Shown here in pieces: positions 23,001 to 32,318 of a DNA stretch of 64,000 nt. The stretch's first letter is position 1; the number at the start of each line of letters is the position of its first letter. Below the pieces are notes generated by a model. The model worked only from the letters and a program-made list of their open reading frames with translations, searched no databases and was not told the origin of the DNA. Source of the DNA: Mya arenaria (Eukaryota; Mollusca; Bivalvia; Myida; Myidae); the NCBI RefSeq assembly GCF_026914265.1, contig NC_069132.1:30436932-30500931 (forward strand), written 5' to 3'. Both the position numbers and the translations under genes were made by a program.

Positions 23001-23735
23001 TTTTGTTATTGCATTTCAGTGAATTTTTCGAAAGGCTGTTATCTAGGCCAGGAACTTACAGCCAGGACCCACCATACTGGTGTAACCAGGAAAAGACTCA
23101 TGCCTTTGATATTTGATGGGTATGTTACATTATTGAACACGCAGCTTATCTAGTCACTGTTTAGTGTTTACAACTTTACACACATGCACACACTCACGCA
23201 CACACACATAATTATCCAGTTCAGACATTATGTCCCAGCTTATTTGATGATCATTGTTGATCTATAAAAATTCATTAAAAATGTGGTCAAAGTTTAATTT
23301 GCTTGAAATTTCCATATATTATTATTATGGCATTTAGTTTCACAACCCAGATATTCTGATATAGAATTATACCCTTGTGCGGTGTGTTTCCCAATGTCTT
23401 AAACAGAAATTCATTGAGTTATATTCAACATGTATATCAGAAAGAAAAAGTAGAAGAAGTATACTTTAATTTAATTGAGATTGATGACATCTTGGTCAAA
23501 ACGTCTCTTTATTTGCCATTTTTTACCTTCCAGGAATCTTGATGCAATTGAACCAGGACAAAATATACAGAATGATCAAAATAAAAGTGTTGGAAAATTC
23601 CGCAGTGTCGTTGGACAATATGGCCTTGGTTTGATGAGGGTGAAAGAGATTTCAGGAGACTTGACTGTAACCTCGAAGTCTGGTAAAGTGATCAGTGTTA
23701 GAGCAGAGCAGCCCGCCTGGTGGCCTGTGGAGTAG
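20074..23735 (+). CDS. IBA57: IBA57-like mitochondrial iron-sulfur cluster assembly factor (7 exons, 318 aa)
   Basis: Exons: 20074-20127, 20380-20571, 20769-20903, 21494-21623, 22672-22815, 23020-23119, 23534-23735; all GT/AG, phases consistent, 957 nt. The N-terminus [18 protein letters not shown] followed by ARNLSTSS is basic, hydroxylated and without acids, as in a mitochondrial presequence. The folate-binding-like (GcvT/YgfZ) body has [13 protein letters not shown] near residues 50-65, [20 protein letters not shown], and the family signature [17 protein letters not shown] with Cys225. The end PAWWPVE is a normal closing. IBA57 acts with ISCA proteins in the mitochondrial matrix to make 4Fe-4S clusters for aconitase, lipoate synthase and others. 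Length is close to human IBA57 (356 aa). The start is the first ATG in frame ahead of the presequence. Confidence 0.93.
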
Positions 23736-23880
23736 CCAGCTATCTCAGTTTAAAGATACTTATGTTTGACGAAGTGTATTTATAGTGAATGTCTCTGTAT
23801 TACCTGACATGTGTAGGCTATTGGTTATAGACGATAATAGAATACTTTTTTAAGTTTTTGGATAAATTTGTATTAAAAAG

Positions 23881-23886
23881 AATAAA
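23881..23886 (+). terminator. polyadenylation signal AATAAA for IBA57
   Basis: AATAAA lies 146 nt after the IBA57 stop codon, followed by a T-rich stretch (23896-23914), the usual arrangement of hexamer and downstream U-rich element. Confidence 0.65.
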
Positions 23887-24118
23887 ATGACATTTATTTT
23901 TTTTCCCTTTTTTTGACGTTAAGCTGTCCTTGCTGGACAATGTTCAATAACCAGCCATATCACAATGTTTATTCTGGAAGAATGGCCCATGAAATATAAA
24001 AAATGACCATGTTGACCATGTCTGATCTCTATTGTGATAATTTCTTATCCAACATGTACAAAACTAATTAACAGCAATCGCAGGTATAATTCAATATCTC
24101 TGACAAGTTTGCTCTACA

Positions 24119-26080
24119 TGGGTGTGTAAGTTATTTATACTCGCACTCAGGCAAGGCCCATTCGATGAGAATGTTAGTCATATTAGGTTTTCGGGCATAG
24201 TCAAGTCAAAGTTTTATTAGCAAATTCAATTAGAACATTGCCAGTACACAAAGAACATACTAGATGGCATTAATGACAACAAAATAATGTGAAATATAGA
24301 TATGAAATAAATATGAGATCATTTTTACAACATTTAATCTTGAGGAGAAAAGTATGAACTATAACTATACATGAAATGTATTTAGACATGTTAATTAAGC
24401 AGCATTTCTTCTATCCGTAGCGAATGATAAATAAGTAGCAATATTATTCAATATTTTATCATTATTACAGGACATCAAGTTATTAAATTTGGTCATATAT
24501 TAGGCCAGTGAATATAATACCTGGGTATATATTTTGTACGTAAATCCAAATAATGAGGACACACTAACAAAAAAATTCATTTTCTACAACATTCATATTA
24601 CATTTATTACATTTTCTATGTTCTCGGTTTATATTTCTTTATCTTCCTTCTTCAATATTAAGGTTGTGTGCCGAACATCTAAATCTAGTAAGAAGTATCC
24701 TTAACTTATTGCTATTAATACAAAATAAATATTTTTCAATTGCAAAATCTTGTTTAAAATTAACATAGCACTGTAGCTTGTCTGAATTGCTAACATATTA
24801 TTTTGTATACCATTGTTGTTAGTAAGTATCATATATTCTTCTAACGACAGCTTCTATCTGTATATTCGTTACATTATCACATGTAAATAAATAAGCAAAT
24901 CAAAGGTCGTTCAACAACTGTTTCAGATTAACTGTCCAAGTGTTTATATATTCGCCATTAACAGATTTCATATTAAATACCTTATAAATAAGAGACTCGG
25001 GATAACGTTTAACCTTGAACCAGTACTTGATAATTCGTATTTTCCTAAACAAACTTAATGGGAATCTTGCCAATTCACCATAAACTGCAGCATTGCATGA
25101 TTGCGGTCTTACACCTAAAATTTGTTTTAAGAATTTTAGTTGTACTCTCTCGATATCTTGGGCTTTATGGAAGCCCAATACTTCAGAACCATAATTAAGA
25201 ATTATCATACAATCAAATAGTTTCAGTTTATCACGTATATCTAAAAGCATAACATCAAAAAGACTATTCAATGAAAACAAGGCACGAAGTGCCTGCTCCG
25301 ATAACTTCTTTTGCGCTTGCAAATAGGTTCCATTTTGTGATAAAGTAATACCTAGATAGATAAATTTGTTAACAGCATCCAATTTATGACCATCATATAG
25401 CAAATTAACATTTTCTATTCTATTTCCCTTTTTACAAACCATTACGAAGCTTTTGTCTATATTTACAGAAATACCCCAAATATTACAATAGTCGTGTAAT
25501 TTGTTAAGTAATTGTTGAAGTCCATTTTCTGTATATGAAAATAAAACAGTATCATCTGCAAACAACAACAACATGAATAGTTGGATTTCTTCGATAGTGA
25601 TAAAGTCAATATTATCTATTTTTGGATACTCTTCCATATCATTTATAAAAAACAGAAATAAAAGTGGAGAAAGAGGTTCACCTTGTTTGACACCCATATT
25701 ACTGTTAAAATAATCACTATATTGCGATTTAACACGTACACATGGCTTTACTTCTTCATAAATCTTTTTAAGCATTGATACAAGTTTTGTAGATGCACCA
25801 TATTGTAATAATTTGTACCATATACCATTTCGCTATACAACATCGAATGCCTTACGAAAGTCAATAAAGGCATAGTGCACAGACAGAAAGTAACCCTGGT
25901 TAGAGCTACCCTGGTTCTTTAGCGTGCACCAGTTTATACCAATGTCACATAGTAACCCCATTTAACGTCCCTCCCGGAAGAAGATTAGTATTTTTTTTAA
26001 TGTTGTGGCGGTGAAGCGTACTGTTCAGCGATCCCTGGATTGACAGTTAAGTGTGTTACCACTAGACCACGAATCCGCCA
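24119..26080 (-). mobile_element. second SINE copy, split by a nested LINE
   Basis: On the - strand the head (A box TGGTCTAGTGG, then the CTTCTTCCGGGAGGGACG and GCACGCTAAAGAACC blocks) runs from about 26080 to 25869, and the tail (matching TATTTATACTCGCACTC and GGGTGTGTAAG) is found at 24200-24119. Both parts align with the uninterrupted SINE at 1260-1550. The two halves are separated by the LINE fragment at 24201-25868 and share GGCATAG at the break (24194-24200 and 25869-25875). The B box is degraded, so this copy is older than the one at 1260. Confidence 0.8.
24201..25868 (-). mobile_element. 5'-truncated LINE (RT domain onward) inserted in a SINE
   Basis: On the - strand the frame at 25775-24900 encodes reverse transcriptase from just after motif A: GVKQGEPLSPLLFLFFINDM, then FADDTVLFSY (the catalytic DD), NIDKSFVMVCKKG and KFIYLGITLSQNG, then a C-terminal part to LKQLLNDL. 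Upstream of 25775 the RT motif A (IDFRKAFDVV) is followed by a stop, so the coding region is degraded as well as 5'-truncated. The 3' end is AATAAAACTTTGACTTGAC, a short tandem rather than a long poly-A. The insertion duplicated 7 bp (GGCATAG). It belongs to the APE-type LINEs; clade not decided. It differs from the LINE at 41328-45410. Confidence 0.85.
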
Positions 26081-26548
26081 TGACATCTTTGGGCTTGTGT
26101 TATTTATTTCAAATAATGACCCATTCACTTGGCACATGTATTGCAGGTGTGGCCACTACCAACTAGTATGTCTACTTATTAATCTGCAGCTCAAAAAGAT
26201 GAGTACATATATTGAAACAACATATTTATGGCTACAATGTTTAGGCATTATTGCATATCACGTAAATTGCAAAATTTTAGTACATTATGTACTTGCTTTC
26301 TACATAAGACTGAGTCCCTTTGTGAACTACTGTAATTGGTTGTTGTCAGTCGTCCTTCATGCATCGTCTTGAGTCTGTAAATGCTAAAGAATCTTTCAAC
26401 ATAAATTTTATTAAACTTTGTCTGAATAATAAATGTAAAAACAATAGGTCATGGAGATCAAAGGCGGATATTTTGGGTGATGTCGTGGCAAACTAGGTTT
26501 TTATGTCAAGTGTTTAAATAACAAATGCAGGAGCCACATTTTTAAGGG
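26081..26548. other. no gene seen
   Basis: AT-rich intergenic sequence between the SINE and the GGACATTACGGACC block. Incidental frames only. Confidence 0.4.
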
Positions 26549-26665
26549 TCACGGACACTACGGACCATGGACATTACGGACCAGACATTACGGACCAGAT
26601 TTAGGGACACTACGGACCAGATTTAGGGACATTACGGACCATCTTCAGAAACTTACGGACCATCA
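26549..26665. repeat. short imperfect tandem of GACATTACGGACCA
   Basis: About six copies of (GACA)CTACGGACCA or GACATTACGGACCA, some separated by GATTTAGG. A reverse-complement relative (GGTCCGTAGTGGCACCGTG) is found at about 30945-30964, on the far side of the long-TIR element, so the two may be its outer parts. Confidence 0.6.
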
Positions 26666-26687
26666 TTTATAATGTTTTTAAACATTT

Positions 26688-27217
26688 TTATGCCCCCAAA
26701 GGTGGGCATATTAAAATCGCACCGTCCGTCCGTCCGTCCGTCCGTCCGGCTCTGTAACTTTCCCTTGTATGGACAGATTTTAAAATAACTTGCCACATGT
26801 GTTCCACATACCAAGACGACGTGTGGCGTGCAAGACTCGTGTCCCTAGCTCAAAGGTCAAGGTCACACTTAGTGTTTATTCACAATGGAGTGCTGCATAT
26901 AAGGACATAGAGTATAGGTTGTCGTGTCCGGGCTGTAACTTTCTCTTGTATGGACAGATTTTAAAATAACTTGCCACATGTGTACCACATAACAAGACGA
27001 CGTGTCGCGTGCAAGACCCGTGTCCCTACCTCAAAGGTCAAGGTCAAGTTGTCAAGTATGCGTGGTATTTTTTTATGTTCAGAGGAAATTTAAAATAACT
27101 TGCCATATGTATTTGACACATAAAGGCAAGATCAACTTTTCATGTACTGACCTTGTTCGTAGGTCAATGTCACATTCGGGGGCATTCGTCACATACTGTG
27201 ACAGCTCTTGTTTTTTT
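26688..27217 (+). mobile_element. interspersed element with (CCGT)n head
   Basis: Starts TATGCCCCCAAAGG, then (CCGT)n at 26730-26750, then two related units of about 182 bp beginning AACTTTC.CTTGTATGGACAG at 26755 and 26937. Ends CGGGGGCATTCGTCACATAC then GACAGCTCTTG. A related segment is embedded at 40280-40630 and a remnant lies at 45715-45800. No coding capacity. Confidence 0.7.
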
Positions 27218-27689
27218 AATTTATTCACTCATTGGTCTTAAATTTGTTAATAAATACTTGAATATTAGTGCTCAGTATGACAATTATCTTTAATGCAACT
27301 GAAAAATCCCATGAAATTCCAATGTTAAACATCAATGTATTCTTTATAAAGTATTATAATAATTTGAATAATAACGATCTTAGTGAAACTTGGTCGGAAT
27401 GATTGTCTGTTTTTACTTTAGCTAATATCGATTATATATCGTGAGGTGTCGAAAAATCGGCCACTGAGTAAAATGTGAAATCACATTTAGCTAACATATG
27501 GTCAACTTTTAAAAAATAGGTCAGAACTTGTGTCTTCATGATGACTATTACCCCACATGACAGATCAAGTTTTCAGGGTTGAGTTCGAATATTCTCATGG
27601 CCTGTAATTGAACATTTGAATACGCTTTGGGTCAGGGCTTATTCGTGACAGTCCTGGATGGTCCGTAAGGGCCCGGGACACCACCCCCA

Positions 27690-28139
27690 CGGTGGAGAAC
27701 CCACGTGACTTAATTGGTAAAGTGCACGGCAACAAAGGTCAACAAGTCTCGATTCAGGTAAGGTTTTTACAGATAACTTTCTTAATATTTGGAGAATTTT
27801 TGTGAAATAAAGACCATAAACCCCGCATTTAAGAGCTCTATCCACAGTAATAAAGAACTTTCTCTAATATTCTAGAGTTTTCCTGAAAATCTTGACCAAC
27901 TGATTTCTCAGAGTTGAAATCTTAGGCAAAGTACACGGCTTTTGACAAATCTATCGCTTTACTTCATGCTAGCCGTAAATAATTCATACACAAATCTTAT
28001 TTTAAGCAAATTGTATGTATTTTAAAGTTTTCAGCGTGTATTGTTGAACTTCTTATAGTTATTTCAAAGGCGAAAATGAACTAAAATCAAATTGATAAAG
28101 TACACGGACATTTTAGGTTTGATAAAGTACACGGTCGTT
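27690..28139 (+). repeat. left arm of a ~450-bp terminal inverted repeat
   Basis: This matches, as reverse complement, 30388-30835 over nearly its whole length with scattered differences. It starts CACGGTGGAGAACCCACGTG and contains four copies of AAAGTRCACGG: 27718-27729, 27927-27938, 28094-28107 and 28121-28134, the last two preceded by GAT. Confidence 0.85.
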
Positions 28140-28646
28140 TACAACCTTCAGTGTATATACTCATTATTTCACTGACTGGTGCTAAAACGAGTTATTATAA
28201 ATTTATTTATTATTTCTATTCTTCAAATTCATTATTGAACATTGCTCCATGTTTGAAAAGACGCAATGTAATGGAGTGCCAAAAGAAGAATGAACGCTTT
28301 TTAACAGTTAGACCGACGGAGTCGCCTAAATGATGGGCTCATTTTCATGAATCATGGAAACATGTATTATCACACTAAAATTCAGTCCCGTATTTTAACA
28401 ATATATTCGCAATTGGCATATAAAGGGCTTGAAGTTTTTGTAAAGGGTGTTCCACTTCTTTTTCGTATCGTATATGTAAAACGTGTTTGTATTCATTATA
28501 CATGGTAAACAGTAACACATAACTGCTTAATAACTTTTCAGTTTGTCAATTTTGAGAAATAAAAGTGTTCTTGTACTTTTAATGTCTTCGATTGCTAGCT
28601 GATTTGATAGACTTATGATTTTGTGACATTTGTTTTATTTCAAAAT

Positions 28647-29404
28647 ATGAAGACTCCGACTTTATGCAAAGAATGCGGAATGGCATATCAAAATAAAAAA
28701 AACAACATCTAGTAGACCACGATAGAAGGCATTCTGATCAATTGCCATCGTTTTTGCGGGAAAGTGTTTACACAGACACAGGTTAGTTTTTAGTTTTATT
28801 TTTTCGCAGAGAAATAAGAATATACTAACAGTTATACTTTTATTATGACTCCCCTCGTGTAGAGGTTAAGACTTGCCGTCGTCTGAATGTGTTTTCATCG
28901 TTTTTTAGGGGTTACGTTTTTCACATTATAATGTGGTCCGTGTTTCAGTGGATAGGGTCGTTTAGTTATATGATGCTGATTACACGATCAAACACTCATT
29001 GCGTGGCAGTAATATAGTGTTTTTTTATAAATTATATTCAAGTACTGACATTGCCAGCATTTCTCGCTAACTTGTGACAGTACATGTCTTTTATAGGTGC
29101 AGCAATCACGGCGAGACAAAGTTGCACGTTTGCAAATATTGTGGCAAAACTGCTCTTGCAAGACTTGAAGATACACGAAAGACGCGAAAGTGGCCAATTG
29201 AAGCTAACGTGTGATGTGTGTGGGTTCAAATTGGGTGACACGACCAATCTCAGTGACCAGATCTCTACTAGACACAGGGGAATGACACGTCACAAATGTC
29301 TACAGTGTCGCTCAGCATTCAAGTTCAAATCTGGACTCAGTAGGCACGTTAAGGCGAAACACACCTTATCAGAACACATTGAAAGATCACAATGGTCTAG
29401 TTAG
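28647..29404 (+). pseudogene. degraded C2H2 zinc-finger coding sequence inside a long-TIR element
   Basis: Two exon-like blocks. Block 1 (28647-28781) starts MKTPTLCKECGMAYQNKK, then loses frame at an A-run (TAG at once after) while the next frame gives HLVDHDRRHSD, completing a finger; it ends at a donor (GT 28782). Block 2 (29097-29404) follows an acceptor (AG 29095-29096). One frame has CSNHGETKLHVCKYCGK, another continues KIHERRESGQ then TCDVCGFKLGD..RH and KCLQCRSAFKFKSGLSRHVK and stops at 29404. So about four fingers can be seen, with at least two frameshifts. The location midway between the two inverted arms suggests it belonged to the element, for example as a DNA-binding or transposition protein, but capture of a host gene is equally possible. 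Confidence 0.6.
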
Positions 29405-30387
29405 AAGTGCATTCCAGTATGTTGCCGAGTTAAAATAACGGTTTGATGAGTTTAGCATTTTATTAAGATAAATAGCAAAACGTACTTATACCAAATGGTG
29501 CTCTTTCAAAATGTTCGTTTGTCTTACAGTACTGAAAAACATTTTCACAAGGTTTAGAGATGCATTGTTGTCATTTTCCCATTGATGTCCTATAAACTCT
29601 TAACTGCATGTATCTTATATAATTCAGCAAGCTTTGAAACACAATTATTTTGTAATCACATTTCAGCCTTTAGTCTAGAACATTCTAATGTTCCATGCTC
29701 AGCTCTTATCTAGATGTTCAAGTCTTAGTCCTAGCCTGTAAGTTGGTAATATAGTGTGCTCTCATTCCTCCTTGCTGTTTCCCATCTAACTCCGAGCCTC
29801 AATCTTTACAATGAGTTCCTGTCTGTATTGTTCGAACGACCACAGTTTTACTGATGTAGATAAGATAATATTTGTTCAGACTGAACCAAATAAAAGATTC
29901 AGCGTTACCCGAAAGGTATGAACAATATGGTCTAAATGTGGATATATATATATAAACTAATTGTGATGTGCCTATTTTATTGTTTTATATTACATCAAAA
30001 TAGGAATAATCATGAAATTTATAATCACCACAAACGGGCCGCTAACTACAGAGATGTTTTATTCGCCGTCAGTCCAGATTATAATTTATAAGTAAAACTA
30101 TCTGATTTTTGAAGAGATGTATGTATGGTTCTGTAATGATCTGCATATTTAAAAGTAATCGAACTTATAATGGCAGACTTTATCTTAAATTATCCCATAG
30201 ACTATCTTTCAACTCCTCATTAAATACGATTGCTAAATATTTAGTTATTTAGGTGTGCGTTATAATGCAAAATGTATTGATACAACTTAAATGAAAACTA
30301 AACACTATACATTCTGACTTCACGAATAGAAAATGCTTATATAACTATTAGTTTGTAAACCGCACTCTGCTTTCAAACATAAACTAA

Positions 30388-30835
30388 AATGACCGTGTAC
30401 TTTATCATCCTAAAATGTCCGTGTACTTTATCAATTTGGTTTTAGTTCATTTTTACCTTTGAAATAACTAGAAGTTAAACAATACACGCTGAAAACTATA
30501 AAATACATAAAATTTGCTTAAAATAAGATTTGTGTATGAATCATTTACGGCTAACATGAAGTAAAGCGATATAGATTTGTCAAAAGCCATGTACTTTGCC
30601 TTAGATTTCAACTCTGAGAAATCAGTTGGTCAAGATTTTCAGGAAAACTTAAGGATATTAGAGAAAGTTCTTTATTACTGTGGATAGAGCTCTTCAATGC
30701 GGGGTTTATGGTCTTTATTTCACAAAAAATCTCCAACTATTAAGAAAGTTATCTTTAAAAACCTTACCTGAATCGAGACTTGTTGACATTTGTTGCCGTG
30801 CACTTTACCAAATAAGTCACGTGGGTTCTCCACCG
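30388..30835 (-). repeat. right arm of the ~450-bp terminal inverted repeat
   Basis: Reverse complement of 27690-28139. The repeated motif appears as CCGTGTACTTTATC (30393-30406, 30419-30432), a diverged CCATGTACTTTGCC (30587-30600) and CCGTGCACTTTA (30796-30807), in mirror order to the left arm. The whole element, arm to arm, is about 3.15 kb. The sequence between arms apart from the zinc-finger blocks shows nothing recognisable. Confidence 0.85.
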
Positions 30836-31138
30836 TGACCCCGCCAATTTAAAACTGTTTAAAATTGCCGTGGTCATCCGGGACTGTCCAAAAGTATTTT
30901 CAATCCGGGATGGTCCGGGACGGACCGTGTTGGCCTGGGGGAGGTCCGTAGTGGCACCGTGTTGATCCTGGGAACTCTTATTGTTGGTTCCGTGTTCATT
31001 CGTTGAGGTGCCGTGTCCGGTGTGACGATGTTTTGAGGAACCGTTGACTCAATTTCTTCCAGGATCACCCAGGATTAAGATGCATCTTAAAAGTGTCAGA
31101 TCTTTTTATAAATAAGTGGTTTCTAGTGTAAATAGCTC
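30836..31138. other. outer flank of the long-TIR element; GC-rich GGTCCGGGA repeats
   Basis: Contains TCCGGGACTGTCC, CCGGGATGGTCCGGGACGG and GGTCCGTAGTGGCACCGTG. Similar words (ACAGTCCTGGATGGTCCG) lie left of the left arm at about 27648. The true ends of the element may therefore be outside the clear 450-bp arms. Confidence 0.4.
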
Positions 31139-31189
31139 AAGAAAATGTATTGTCTACAGATTGTATGAAGAAAACAATGAATATCTTGT

Positions 31190-32024
31190 ACATACCATAC
31201 AACATGACCAACCTGTCTGCCAAGTTTGAGGGCCAAAACTTTCTTTAGTTATTGATCAAAAACAGATTCTAGTTTAAGGTCACCACGACCTTGAACCTTG
31301 ACCCACTGACCTCAAATTCAATAGGGTATATCTGCTGGTCCTGACCAAGCTGCCGACCAAGTGTTACAATACATAGGTCGTTAATTACTGGACCAAAGCC
31401 TTCTTCAGTTATTAATAAGAATATTATTTTTTTAGCTTAAGGTTACCATGACCTTGACCTTTGACCCACTGACCCTAAAATCAGTAAGGCTAAACTGCTG
31501 GTCATGACCAACTTGTATACCAAGTTTGAGTAGCTACAAGTTTGAGGTCCTTTGGCCTTGGAAGCGTTCCTCAGAAATTAATTGGAAACCGCAAGGACGG
31601 AAATACGGACGGACGGACATACATGTACCAACATTGTTTATGTTTTTTTTTCCTTCTTTAAAAATATCCTCTTAAACGTGTATTTTTGTGGTTTCCAACA
31701 CAGGCAACTGGATCATTGTTTGTCACTTAAATGTTGTTTAAAACCATTTTGGGTACATACAATGAGATAAACAACACATCTGAAGATATTTAGTGTCTTT
31801 CATATACAAAAAAGAAACTTTTTTCTTTTTTGTATATGAAAGACACTAAATATCCTCAGATGTGTTGTTTATCTCATTGTATGTTTTAAACAACATTTAA
31901 GTGACAAACAATGATCCAAATGCCTGTGGTTTCCAATAGAAAACATAAGCAAAAAAAACGGACAGAAAGACGGTCCGATTACTACATGTATATTGTAGTA
32001 TGCGGCTCTTCGGGGGCATAGTAA
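31190..32024 (+). mobile_element. old member of the TTATGCCCCC element group
   Basis: Diverged tandem units with AAGGTCACC..GACCTTGAACC and CTGGTCMTGACCAA words, a (GGAC)n tract (31604-31616), and a right end TTCGGGGGCATAG (32010-32022). The left end is not clear. It is interrupted by a hairpin element at 31701-31926. Confidence 0.55.
31701..31926. mobile_element. foldback (hairpin) element with target duplication
   Basis: Two arms of about 100-110 bp are reverse complements: left CAGGCAACTGGATCATTG (31701 on), right CAATGATCCAAATGCCTG (to 31926), meeting around 31812. The left arm has 12 extra bases (CCATTTTGGGTA). Flanks TGGTTTCCAACA (31689-31700) and TGGTTTCCAATA (31927-31938) form a 12-bp duplication with one mismatch. 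No coding capacity. Confidence 0.8.
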
Positions 32025-32318
32025 GAACATATAAGAAAAGTACATGTTAGAAAAAGTTGACCCATTTATAAAACTAAGTTGAAAATAACTCCGGAGGAAT
32101 GTGTTTTCGACTCAATAGATCTGTAGATATCTTCTGTAAAATAGAATGATCTATTTTTAGACAAGGTCAGTCTAATTCGACAAAACGAAAGTAGGCATTT
32201 TCAGAAAATGTGAATAACAGTCAGATGAGTACATAACAGTATACTGCGTCATCTTCATTACGGGTGGCAAGCATCAAAAACTAGGGAAACGTTTTGCTGG
32301 ACATATTTTTCATTAAAT
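32025..32318. other. 5' flank of the sushi-IFI6 gene
   Basis: No gene seen. It should hold the promoter of the gene starting at 32319. No interferon-type response element is convincing by eye. Confidence 0.35.

Noticed and set aside
24119-26080. SINE-LINE chimera made by template switching
   Set aside because: The rest of the SINE was found on the other side of the LINE with a shared GGCATAG, so simple nested insertion explains it.
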